From Cannabis sativa (lineage: Eukaryota; Streptophyta; Magnoliopsida; Rosales; Cannabaceae), in NCBI RefSeq assembly GCF_029168945.1, contig NC_083602.1, positions 47,925,442-47,989,441 of the forward strand: a stretch of DNA of 64,000 bases, written 5' to 3'. A program made the translations under genes and the position numbers. How positions within the stretch are numbered: the stretch's first letter is position 1; each line of letters starts with the position of its first letter. This document shows positions 1-18,145 of this stretch, piece by piece. The notes under the pieces are model-generated. The model made no database searches. It saw only the letters and a list, made by a program, of their open reading frames with translations, and was not told the origin of the DNA.

Positions 1-395
1 TGCTGTAGGGCTTTTATGAAGAATGTCCTTTTTGCCTTGTGATTGACGTGACTCTTCGCAGAGTAACTGTCGCTAGACTTAAAAGATCATTACTGTAGCG
101 CTGCTGTTTGGGGGTTGTGCCGTCAGACTTTATTGCGTGTTACAGTCTCAACACGCTTCCTCCCATGCAGCATTAAATGCGACTTGATTGCTCGGGAGAG
201 ACCTGACATATCCCAGAGAGCCTTCACGCCATACTAGCTTCCTGGAGTACCTTGTACTCCGGGTGCCTCCTCCGGGACCCATGCTAACAGCGCTTCCTTG
301 TGGCGCACAAAGACTTAGTAAATGTTTACAAGTTATCTGATCCACGTGTCCCCTCTCGACTGGTCCACGTATTTTGGGCGAATTCTGGAGCAACA
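1..395 (-). mobile_element. LTR fragment of a Tat-like gypsy element (family E), reverse orientation, cut by window start
   Basis: The reverse complement of this stretch matches the first ~395 bp of the LTR at 59296-60076 almost base for base. Shared parts include the start TGTTGCTCC, the block around GGTGCCTCCTCCGGGACCC, and the GACGTGACTCTTCGCAGAGT block. The LTR terminus (CAACA on the plus strand) falls at 391-395, with unrelated AT-rich DNA directly after it. It is either the outer edge of a minus-strand element lying to the left of the window, or a solo LTR; the window does not show which. The small open frame read on the minus strand here is LTR sequence, not a gene. Confidence 0.9.
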
Positions 396-469
396 GTTAT
401 ATAGTGTATGTATTCGTTTATTCCGCATGTTATATACACATACATATATTTCATTTTTATACATATTAT

Positions 470-1067
470 TAGGGGTGTGCATAAATTGATCCAATCCAAT
501 GAGAACCGACCGATCCAATTACAACCGACCGCCAAACATTGGATATCCAATTATGATCGGATCGGATTGGATGTTACTTTTAAATATCAAATTGGATCAG
601 ATTGGATGGTGGATGGGTGTCTAAAAATCCAATACATCCAACATCCAATCAAACTAATTTGTATTTACATTTAGTTTGAATGAGTAATTAAATTTTATAT
701 TGTTATACGTCAAATCTATATGTATATATGAAAATTAACATTAAAATTTTACTCTTTTTTTCTTGGATTGGATAGATCCAGTCCAATCCAATACACACTT
801 GACCTAAAATATTGGATAGATTCGATCCGATCCAAAAAATATTAGGTGTAAAATATTGGATAAACTCAAATTAAATCAATAAATATATATATGAAATACA
901 TCCAATAGATAGAACCAATCCAATCCAACATCCAATGGATGTTGGATCGATTGGATGACTGAAATTGATTGGATCGGATTGGATGGTAAAATCTAACATC
1001 CAATATATGATTGGATCGGATCTGGATAGACCTAAAAACATTGGATGTGATCCAATAAACACCCCTA
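470..1067. mobile_element. hAT-like non-autonomous DNA transposon (MITE), 598 bp, perfect 8-bp TSD
   Basis: The ends are inverted repeats: TAGGGGTGTGCA at the left and, on the other strand, TAGGGGTGTTTATTGGATC at the right. They are flanked by identical 8-bp direct repeats CATATTAT at 462-469 and 1068-1075. An 8-bp TSD with a TAGGG/CAGGG-type end is the hAT superfamily pattern. The interior is packed with degenerate copies of TTGGAT/ATCCAA in both orientations, like subterminal transposase-binding repeats. There is no transposase ORF, so it would need a transposase supplied in trans. The family assignment rests on TSD length and end sequence. Confidence 0.85.
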
Positions 1068-1071
1068 CATA

Positions 1072-1278
1072 TTATAGTCTAACAACATATACACGATTCC
1101 TCCAAGGATAAGCGAACCATTCTCTATCCTTGACTTTTCTTTTTTCACTTTTCCCAAGAACATTGATTATCACCACCATTATTGTTGAGTTTATAGATAG
1201 TTGATCTCCCATGAGTTCCTGTTCATACGCCTTGACATAGATTTTGCCTAGAAATTCTTTTTGCATCATTGTCCACAC
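1072..1278 (-). pseudogene. Possible gene fragment or unassigned exon
   Basis: A minus-strand open frame of 68 codons has a protein-like composition, with a charged start (QKEFLGKIYVKAYEQELMG) followed by a hydrophobic segment (STIMVVIINVLG) and a basic tail. I do not recognise the family. It abuts the right TSD of the hAT-like MITE. No promoter or splice partner was identified. It could be an exon remnant of a membrane-protein gene or chance. Confidence 0.2.
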
Positions 1279-1772
1279 TCTTGAGAATATAATTCTGGTG
1301 TGTCGAACAAAATTAATAAATTATAAAGTAGACGTAGCCCATTATTGTCGCGACACAAGAGCAAACTACTATAAATCCCGGTGTCTTCTTTAATTTACTT
1401 TTTTGCGATTTTATTTTGCTAAAATTTAATCAGCATAGTCCTCTATCTTTTACGATTTTCTTAGATCATTTGACAAAAACCACGTGAACACATTCCAAAA
1501 TAAAATCCTTGCATTAGATTTTATATTGGAAAGATTTTAAAAATAAAAAGCTAGAATTTCATATGAACAATTTAATTTGACCTTTTAGTAAAGCATCAAA
1601 ATATGGCAGCTCCCACTAGTACAAACTAATACACTCATCTCATCCACTCCTTACTTATAATATTGCCATTTATCTGACTCAATATATAATTAGAAGAAAA
1701 GCACAAAGAATACAACTTAGATATGAAAACAATATACTTGTACATAATGTATCCAAATTTATTTTTATATAT
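1279..1772. other. AT-rich 3' flank of the ALDH gene, no gene seen
   Basis: This interval lies downstream of the ALDH stop codon and should contain its 3' UTR and polyadenylation region. The sequence is AT-rich and carries no coding signal or recognised repeat. Confidence 0.5.
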
Positions 1773-9924
<8,152 letters not shown>

Positions 9925-10559
9925 AGCTGAAATGCACCTAAAAAGAATAACAGAGGAAAAGTTCTTAGCTTGATCAATGATATCAGCACTGTTTATACTC
10001 TCATATAATTCAAGTTTCAACAACCTCTTTGGTTTCACAGTTGGGTTTCATTAAAGCATATGCATGAGTTTGAGTACCTAACCTAGAACAATATAATAAT
10101 GTGGGACACAATGAGTTTTCATTTCAAAAACTTACCTCTCTAATTAAGCGATGTGAATATAGTATAAACATGTGCATATCACTGATATCATTATTGTTGT
10201 AGATGATGTCTATTGTGGCATGGTCCAGAAATTTAATGTTTGATACAAATGAGAGCTTGAAGAAGTAACATATGATCCTAAAACATGAATTTTCATTTAT
10301 AAATATATATTTATAATGTATTTATATTATTTTTTCTTTTTGCTAACGATTTTTATACTATGATGAAATTAGATAGTGATTCTTTTCCAAAATAATGGAC
10401 TGAATATGAACCAGGGTAGGTAGTAGGTACCACTAGAAAGCATTGCAATAAATGCAGTAAAGCAATATAATGTTCCAAATTTCATCATGTATTGTCATAA
10501 ACTTAGTGGGTGCCCTAATTTAACCACTCTTAATAATATTAAGACCTTCTAGTCTTCAG
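9925..10559 (-). promoter_or_regulatory. Upstream region of the ALDH3F1-like gene
   Basis: This AT-rich stretch must hold the 5' UTR and at least part of the promoter. A plausible 3' splice site (TTTCAG, 9923-9932 area) lies just upstream of the chosen ATG, so a 5' UTR intron is possible. No clear TATA box was singled out among many AT runs. Confidence 0.4.
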
Positions 10560-10567
10560 CATGTAAC

Positions 10568-10683
10568 TTTTTTTTTTTTTTAATTTAAGCGTTAATTATA
10601 TTATAGAATGTATAATTTGGGACTCGAACTCAGACCTCCAACACACGATTTATGACTACTTGAGCTATCCTCAATTCCTTTAA
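10568..10683 (-). mobile_element. tRNA-derived SINE with poly(A) tail and TSD
   Basis: Read on the minus strand: A-box-like GATAGCTCAAGTAG (10656-10669), B box GAGTTCGAGTCC (10620-10631), then an A-rich 3' end that is the T run at 10568-10581. The direct repeat CATGTAAC flanks it at 10560-10567 and 10684-10691. Pol III boxes, a tail and TSDs together identify a SINE of roughly 115 bp. The A box is imperfect. Confidence 0.8.
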
Positions 10684-11076
10684 CATGTAACTAATACAAG
10701 TATAAATATCTCCTTCATAATAAATACTTAAATTTTCTTCCTAAAAAAACAATTAAGAAAAGAAAAAAAAAATAAAGAAAACTTTAACTTTTATTAAAAA
10801 AAAAATGGGGGACAAGTCATTCTAGATTTTAATAAGAACTTCTATGTGTAGAGATGAGAGTAAATGCTCACATCCATATTTTTATCAAACTTCAGCAACA
10901 TTAATGGAACAAAAAATAATTGCAAGGAGACACATTTATATATATGAAGTAAAGATAAGTCTATCAAATATATATATATAGAATGTAGGTCTCAAGAGAA
11001 AAACTCCACTAGTAGTCTAGTAGGGCCTCTTTTAGAAAAACGACTTTACCACGTCAGCATATGCATATTTTTAATT
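10684..11076. other. AT-rich spacer, no gene seen
   Basis: Homopolymeric A and T runs, a TATATATA stretch and no coding signal. Confidence 0.5.
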
Positions 11077-11373
11077 TTAGGTGAGAAACACCGGATTATG
11101 CTCATTTTTATTACACCACAGCAGCTGCCCAAGCTCACTAGACTCCACGGTGGACGGCTGCCGGCGCTGGGCAATGGCAGTGCATTGAGAATCTGGCGAC
11201 GGAATCTGGAAGATCACTACGAGAGGAACATTTTCTGAAACTCGTTTGGCCCGTTGGGAGTCGACGTGGCCGGAGCGAAGCCAAGAAGCTTTGACTCTAA
11301 TGAAGTGTTTCATTGGCACGATCACCGGAGATGGGTCAGGGGCCACGATCTTGGGGTTTCTTGTTGCTGACAT
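11077..11373 (-). CDS. Small hypothetical protein or first exon, unrecognised
   Basis: A 98-codon frame starts MSATRNPKIVAPDPSPV. It coincides with an island of much higher G+C than its surroundings (about 11105-11372), which is the main reason to keep it. The protein is basic, with no recognised domain, signal peptide or membrane helix. It could be a first exon of a gene running toward the ALDH gene, or a 5' leader region. An unsupported second short frame (start 11547, MGTPPVILRIASLTIW) lies upstream on the same strand. Confidence 0.3.
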   Translation of the reverse strand: MSATRNPKIVAPDPSPVIVPMKHFIRVKASWLRSGHVDSQRAKRVSENVPLVVIFQIPSPDSQCTAIAQRRQPSTVESSELGQLLWCNKNEHNPVFLT

Positions 11374-11403
11374 TGAGATATAAAACAAAGGAAAAAAAAA
11401 CAC

Positions 11404-12507
11404 AAAAAGAGATGATGATTAATAAGATGAGTTTAGGAAAGCACACGAGTATTCCCAAATGAGATTGTGCAAACCATAAGTCCAAACATAGTCAAGAATC
11501 CATATTGTCAGAGAGGCGATTCTGAGGATTACTGGTGGCGTACCCATGGAAGTAGAAAAAATGAGTGACTATATACAGAGAGTCATGGATAGAGCACACC
11601 ACAAGGATGCTTCATTCCTCCCAATATCATTATCATGAAAAACAGGCATCCATTTCACAGAGTTCCGGTCCCCTCTTAATACAATTTGAAGAGATTAGCC
11701 TCTTTGTTATTAGATTATGAGGCATAAAGAGTTGGGTAGGGCACTTTATACATGCCTCATAAAAGATTTAAACAAAAATAAAATGACCATTTAATTAATT
11801 TAATAAAAATTGAAGAAGCAAAAGAAAAATAAAAATTGAAAAATGAACTTACTTCTTGCGAGCTTTGCCGACTTGAAAACCTATACAGAAAATTAAGAAA
11901 GCAGTATGAAACAAGAACAATAGCGACATAATCGTACTCTTTAGCAAGATTGTCAGCGGTAAAGTTTGAAACCCACAACCGTAATCTCTATCTTGTTTGA
12001 TTGTATAAGGAAAATGGGACATTTGTGTAAAAATTGTTTCTTTATTTCGTATCTCATGCAAACTTTTACTGGGTCAATTGTTTTTTTTTTTGGTTCATTG
12101 ATCTTTATCAGACCCTAGCAATGGTTAACTTGAGGTGTTTATTTTATGTCAAATACCTCCATCTGGTCTTACGGCGATCGGAATTAGCCCTTTTTGGCCT
12201 TGCCGTGAGAAACGAGAGGGGGAGGGTTGAGTCAGGTTTGAATAAAAAAAATTAAAAAAGTCACCAGAATGTGTAAAATTCAGATGTTTACCACCTTAAA
12301 AGAATTGCTGACGTAGCAATTTTTATTGGCTGAAAAAGGCCCTATAGGTGGAGGCTTTTTCTGGTCCTACCATAAAAAAAATTCTATATATAAATATTTT
12401 TTCTAGCGAAAGGATTGTGCCATCCTGCCACCACGCACCAATTCATTAAACTTAAGAAAAAAGGGTTAAGAACCAATTCAACTTACACGAACTCACACAC
12501 AACAAAG
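11404..12507. other. Intergenic, no convincing gene
   Basis: Mostly AT-rich. A short patch near 11850-11880 (minus strand) has splice-like borders but no continuing frame, and a GC-richer patch lies at 12165-12235. Neither can be assigned. Confidence 0.35.
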
Positions 12508-12655
12508 TCATTAAAGCTAGCTTAGTGGTGAGAGAGGGATGGAAAAAAGATGGAGATTATAGGTTCGAACCCAAGACCTTTAAACTATTAAAACTATTAA
12601 TTGATTATAAAATATAATTACGCTACACTCAAAAAACACACACACACCGAAATCG
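12508..12655 (+). mobile_element. SINE-like unit with Pol III A and B boxes
   Basis: A box TAGCTTAGTGG (12518-12528) and B box GGTTCGAACCC (12562-12572) are 33 nt apart, the spacing of tRNA-derived promoters. The 3' end is A/CA-rich (about 12630-12655). The rest does not fold as a tRNA, so a SINE is more likely than a tRNA gene. TSDs are ambiguous because the flanks are CA-rich. Confidence 0.55.
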
Positions 12656-13127
12656 AATAACACTTAGACAAAAGAAAGAAATTTTCGACTTTATTATTCT
12701 GTGTATCTCATTATAAGTGATTAGTCTTTACACATGAGTTCAGGCCTAATTAATAATTTCTGGAGTGAATAATAGGTGAGCATGATCTCCACCTACTTTT
12801 CGATAAAATATAGGACCTTTTTCATTCGACATAATACGTTGTTATGATACTTGGGCAAGGAGAGTATCTTATACAAAATACCATAATAGATCAAAATTTG
12901 TATGTATGTATGATTTATAATGATAATTTATAATAAAAAAATTTACCTCCGATGCTAAAAAAAATATTTAGGCCAAGGGAGGAACGTGTTCGCCGCATCC
13001 TTAACATAGCGTAACCCTTGGATTAGTACTGGGTGTAATGATCTCATACTTAAGATATGAAATTAGTAGACAATTAATATTAATTATTTTCACATTACGA
13101 TTATATGAGTATTTTGTCATATAAGAT
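12656..13127. other. AT-rich spacer before the copia element
   Basis: Nothing recognisable. It ends at the TSD CTATT (13128-13132). Confidence 0.5.
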
Positions 13128-13132
13128 CTATT

Positions 13133-13648
13133 TGCTAAACTATCACATAGATTATAAGCTATCCATAAACACATTAAAAATTAATCATTGCTCATAACTA
13201 TTAAATCCAAGATCAATACTTTTTTTAGAACATCCAAAATAATACACACATACCTCCCATTGAGCCATCCATGTGAGCCATTTGAATCCAAGAATCACCA
13301 ACAAAACAACACAAACTTAAGATTAGAGAAGAGCACAATGTGGAGCTATCCCCTCTTCTCTTCCTATTACCATTAACCCTTTTCATTTAAGACACACATA
13401 TATATATATGTCACACTTCTCTAACCCTAATGGTTTATTTACTAATTGGGCTTAAGTGGTTCAATAATGGTATACTATAATTTAATGGGCCAATTATAGT
13501 TATGAGAACGCTCTCATGTGCCTCTAACATAATAAATAATTATTAACCATCCCATTATGGTTGTTGACAAATATTGAGCACATAGTTAATGATTGTATTT
13601 ATGGTATTAAGCTTATGATTATATTAGTCCACAATAATAATTCTAACT
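13133..13648 (-). repeat. 3' LTR of the copia element
   Basis: Matches 19339-19859. Its outer end reads TGCTAAAC against TGTTAAAC, and its inner end has lost the canonical CA. It is adjoined by the polypurine tract (minus strand, 13649-13662, CCAAGTGGGAAAAG-like). Confidence 0.9.
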
Positions 13649-14029
13649 TTTCCCACTTGGACAATATAATCAACTACCATAACATTATCTACCACACATA
13701 AGGTAATCAATTAAAACGTACATAATATCATATCGACAGGATGCATATATTATGTACGAATTGGCCTTGAAGACATTTAATCCAACAACAATCATTAATA
13801 ATCAAACCAAACATACATGAGGTACAACAAAATTGAGACTATGCGCATTCATCTCCTTTTGTACCTGCCACTTCAGTAAACAACACATACATGCATACAT
13901 ATGTCAACAATAACTAGAAGTGACTATAATATCATTATGCATGTTCAAAACACAAGTCATAAGCATTTCATACAAGATACCAGCATGTCTGATACATAAT
14001 AATAAAACTCCCACTGAGCTCAACAAGCT

Positions 14030-14714
14030 AGGCTCCTAACAATCTCATTCGAGCAACATGCTCCAAAAATACACATATGGGTAAGCCTTTCGTTAGTGGG
14101 TCTGCTAACATGCCAGTGCTAGGCGTGTATTCAATGGAAATAAGAGACTCTGTAAATTTCTTTTTAATAAAATAGTACTTTATGTCAATGTGTTTAGAGC
14201 AGGAAGCACTTCTAACATTTTTTAGAGAAAGCTACTGCTGCGGAATTATCACAATACAATTTCAGCGGCCTCGAGATAGAGTCCATAACACCCAATGCTG
14301 AAATGAAGTTCTGCAACCATATTGCTTGACATATAGCCTCATAACACGCCATGTACTCTGCCTCCATTGTTGAGGATGATGTGAGTGTGTGTTTGACACT
14401 TTTTCACGAAACAACTCCTCCAACCATCATGAAAATGTAGCTTGGTGTGGATTTCTTATCATCCACACATCCTGCATAATCGGCGTCACTAAACCCAACT
14501 ATATATCAAGAGTGTCAGCTCGCTGATAAGTCAACATATGATCCTTGGTACCCTAAAGATATTGCATGACTTTCTTAACCGCTTTCAATGGCTAAGTCTA
14601 GGATCACTCAAGTATCTACCTAACACGCCAACAACAAAAGCAATATCAAGGCACGTGCATACTTGAGAATACATCAGGCTACTCACAAGTGATGCATAAG
14701 GAACCACTTTCATT

Positions 14715-14786
<72 letters not shown>

Positions 14787-14884
14787 TTTTGTGGACATTG
14801 GCCCTTTGAGAATTTTTCACTTTTTACTATTGGTGCCTTTCCAGGTGAACAAACATGCATATTGAATCTTTTCAAGATCCGATC
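14030..14884 (-). pseudogene. Copia RT end and RNase H domain remnant
   Basis: Recognisable minus-strand stretches include the RT-RNase H connection (CPQND, VVPYASLVSSLMY, LGRYLSDP), a DKKSTPSYIFMMVGGVV-like segment, a TMEAEYMACYEA-like segment and a LKLYCDNSAAV-like segment. The frame is interrupted. A (CT)32 microsatellite sits inside it. The intact domain would degrade the RNA strand of the RNA-DNA hybrid; this copy cannot. Confidence 0.8.
14719..14782. repeat. (CT)32 microsatellite inside copia coding sequence
   Basis: 64 uninterrupted bases of CT repeat. On the coding (minus) strand it is (GA)n and reads as alternating Arg-Glu, keeping the flanking copia frame open on both sides (CPQND before, DEMKVVPYAS after). 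Confidence 0.97.
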
Positions 14885-14889
14885 AATGT

Positions 14890-15960
14890 AAGTTCGTTAA
14901 GACAACGGAAGAATACCTTTAGCTCTATCCCGGAGAATCTATATTGCAAGTACATATGAAGCCTCACCAAGGTCTTTCATATCAAAATGGTCAGATAACA
15001 ATCGCGTTGTCTTAGATAATAGATTTTTATCATTAGAAGCAAGCAAAATATCACTAACATACAGTACTAAGAAAATGAAGCTGCTCCCACTGACCTTCAT
15101 ATATATACATTGATCAACTTTATTCTCCATTGCAGGGACAATTGTATCAAACTTGAGATACCACTGTCTTGATGCTTATTTAAGTCCATAAAAAGACTTA
15201 TTGAGCTTGCAAACCATATGTTCTTTGCCAGGCTTCTCAAAACCAACATGTTGAGTCATGTAGACATCTTCATACAAATCTCCATTTAGAAAAGTAGTTT
15301 TCACATCCATTTGTTCAAGTTCCAAATCAAAATGAGCAACCATAGCCATGATGATTCACAAAGAATCTTTGGTAGACACAGATGAGAATGTTACTTTGAA
15401 ATCAATACCTTCTCTCTGGCTATACTCTTTAGCAACAAGTCTAGCCTTATACCTTACTAACCACTTGAGTCACGTTTAATCTTGTAAAGCCATTTGTACC
15501 CAATGGGTCTGCAACCTTTCGGTAGGACAACTAAATTCCAAACTTTGTTTCGTGACATGGAACTTAACTCATCTGTCATTGCATTCAACCATAGCTTAGA
15601 TTGAGGACTCCTCATGGCTTCTTGATAAGAAACTGGCTCAGAAGCATCTCCCACATCATAATCATATTCTTGCAAATAGACAAGGTAGTCATCATGAATA
15701 GCAGGTTTGTGAGCTCTCTGTGATCTTCTCAACACAACTTCACCACCCTCAATATCAGGATTTTCATCTTGCATATGATTTCGAGGTTCATCAGGAGCTT
15801 TTGTTGGAATTTGTTCAATCACAGGATCATTAGTAGGAGCGGAAGCGGAAGCAACAAGTACATAGACATAAATACGTTCTTCCCTGAATAAAATTTCTCT
15901 TGACCCTTGACTTGAACCAAAGTCATCTTCAAAATAGACAACTCTATCTGATTCTATCAC
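14890..15960 (-). pseudogene. Copia reverse transcriptase remnant
   Basis: Segments on the minus strand are QEAMRSPQSKLWLNAM, GCRPIGYKWLYKIKRD, a [23 protein letters not shown] stretch, and SFIFLVLYVSDILLASND. The catalytic box reads YVSD where copia RTs have YVDD, so one metal-binding Asp is lost. Frameshifts occur near 15457 and stops near 15170. Confidence 0.85.
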
Positions 15961-16811
15961 TTAGGTGGTGTGAGAAGGACAATAGAATCTAGAACCCCTC
16001 GAACCAATAGTGTAGCCTACAAAATAGCCACTAATAGTCTTCGGATCAAGCTTCTTAGATTGTGGGTTATAGGTCCTTGCTTCAGCTTTATATACCCAAA
16101 CATAAAAATAACGCAAACTTGCTTTCCTGCCTGACCACAACTCGTATGGTGTCTTTGGGATAGACTTGCTAGGCACTTGATTCAAGATATAAGCAGCAGT
16201 CCTTAATGCCTCACCCCATAAAAATTCTGGCAAGCTAGAATGAATCAACATACAACGTACCATGTCAAGAAGTGTCCATGGCATTGTATATCTTGCATCA
16301 ATACCACATTCCAGCAAGTATTTTGCAAAAAGCCGGGATTCCTTCCAGTTTCATCATAATGCCCATAATACTCTCCACTTATATCAGAATTGAGAACTTT
16401 AATCTTCTTTCACTTTTGAAGCTCAACATTTGTCTTGAAAATCTTTAAGGCATCTAAAGATTCAGATTTTTCACGAATGAGCTCAACGTGGCCATATTGG
16501 GAAAAATCATCAATGAAGGTGATGAAGTATTTATAACCACCCATAGCAGGTGGAACAAAAGGCTTTCAAATATCAGTATGAATAAGCTCTAACACATATG
16601 TGCATCTGTCTGACTTACTCTTTCTAACCTTGGAAGTCAACTTTCCTTTTATATAATCAACACAGGCAGTAAAATCAGAGAAATCAAGATCTTGAAGCAC
16701 ACCATCTTTCACAAATTTCTCCATTCTATCTCTAGAAATATGGCCCAAACGTTTGTGCCAAAGCATGGAAGATTTCAAATATGATCTTGCACATTTAGAA
16801 CCAACAATCAC
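15961..16811 (-). pseudogene. Copia integrase remnant with deletion of the catalytic Glu region
   Basis: A GAG-pre-integrase/zinc-finger part (LWHKRLGHISRDRMEKF, 16566-16811) is followed by the core. One zinc-binding Cys appears as Tyr (ACVDYIKGK). The first two core acidic motifs can be traced (TFIDDF-like and LNSD-like). The sequence then jumps from DARYTMP directly to [10 protein letters not shown]. The usual GTPQQNG-type segment with the third catalytic acid is absent, which implies an internal deletion near 16270-16285. A target-recognition part follows ([26 protein letters not shown]). Confidence 0.85.
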
Positions 16812-16891
16812 ATTAAGAGAAGAAGAAGAAGAATGAGAGGGAGGAGTAACGGAACAACATCATGTAAATCAAGCTTATATAAGTTTCCACA

Positions 16892-17257
16892 TTAAGTTCC
16901 ATTTCCAATCAACATAGAGTCACGATACAAAGTCAGTTTTTTAGTTCTAAAAAGAAGGTTATAACCTAGTCTATCCAAAATGGATACAGAGATAAAATTC
17001 CTCCTAATAGAGGGTAAATAAGCAACATCATGCAACTCCAAAAAATGCACAGTATTCAACTGCAGTTCGACACTCCCAAAAAAATCAACTCTGACTTTAG
17101 TATCATCTCCCATGTACACATACTCCTCCAACGTACTCGGTCTTCTTTGACTTGTCACTGCCTGCAAAGAATTCGTAACATGAATTGTAGCACAAGTATC
17201 TAACCACCAAGTATTTGAAGGCACATCAATAATATTGGATTCTAAACAAACCATCAC
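16892..17257 (-). pseudogene. Copia aspartic protease remnant
   Basis: Contains TWWLDTCATIHVTNS, the copia protease active-site region (D-S/T-C/G-A), followed by a typical copia protease body (VYMGDDTKVRV, FISVSILDRLGYNLLF). It lies directly downstream of the gag zinc knuckle and upstream of the integrase zinc finger. Confidence 0.85.
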
Positions 17258-17277
17258 AAGACAATTACATTTCTTCT

Positions 17278-18144
17278 CTAAGTGAGCTTTGAGCTTTCGA
17301 CAATCAGCTTTCTTATGCCCAAAGCACTGACAAAAGTTACACTTCCCTTTGAAAAACTCATTCTATGACCAGTTGAAGAAGAGCTTGCTTGTCCATTTCC
17401 CTTAGGATTGGTGGCTTTCTTCTTATGAAACCTTTGGTCACTAGAGTTCTTGGGAGTGAACTTTCTCTTGTGAGAATTGTTTGGATTGGTCATCATGGAG
17501 ATACTTCTTGCTCTCCCCTTTTTTATGTCCTCTTCTTCTTTGGCAAGAATAGCAGTCATCTCCTCAATGGTCCACTGCTCCTTTTGAGCATTAGAGCTTG
17601 ATCTAATCAAATAAAATTGAGAAGGAATGATTTTCATCACAAATTATACCATGTAATCCTCACCAAGATCCAATCCTATGCCCTTGAGATTTTGGTAACA
17701 ACCCATGAGCTTGTCAATGTGGGCTCTAATATCACATGTATCGGCATAATTAGTGCGATAGAACAAAGTTGAGCACTCATTTTTCTCATTCTTTGAGAAC
17801 TTCTTGTACTTTTCCTTAATGGCAGCAAGAAAATACTTTGCATTTTCAATTTGAGGTATACTATAACGAATGGATTCATCCATGTGATACCTCATAAGCA
17901 TCAAACAATAGCGATTGAAATGCTCCCAATCCTCATAGAATTTCTTATCCTTTTCAGTGGCATCGTCAGCAGGTTTAGGCAGTGCATCTATTCTCAAGGC
18001 CAAATCCACTCTCATAAGAGTCAAATTCAACATGAGAGATTCTACCCACTTTTTGTGGTTAGTTCCATTCAGTGTCAACATGGCAGAGGTTCTTAGAATG
18101 CTTAAAGCTGAATGAGAAACAAGAGCAATAACAATTAAATGCAT
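17278..18144 (-). pseudogene. Copia gag remnant with zinc knuckle
   Basis: UBN2-type gag: LNGTNHKKWVESLMLNLTL, KYKKFSKNEKNECSTLFY, YADTCDIRAHIDKLMGCYQ. A stop codon lies at 17641-17643. A frameshift near 17350 displaces the CCHC knuckle (CNFCQCFGHKKADC) from the upstream frame. Confidence 0.85.
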
Positions 18145-18145
18145 G

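Noticed and set aside
11849..12061. Hydrophobic 70-codon frame on the minus strand
   Set aside because: AT-rich context with overlapping frames in another phase and no homology recognised; splice-like borders alone are not enough.
12508..12655. tRNA gene
   Set aside because: A and B boxes are present but no acceptor stem or anticodon arm can be drawn, and the 3' end is A-rich; SINE preferred.
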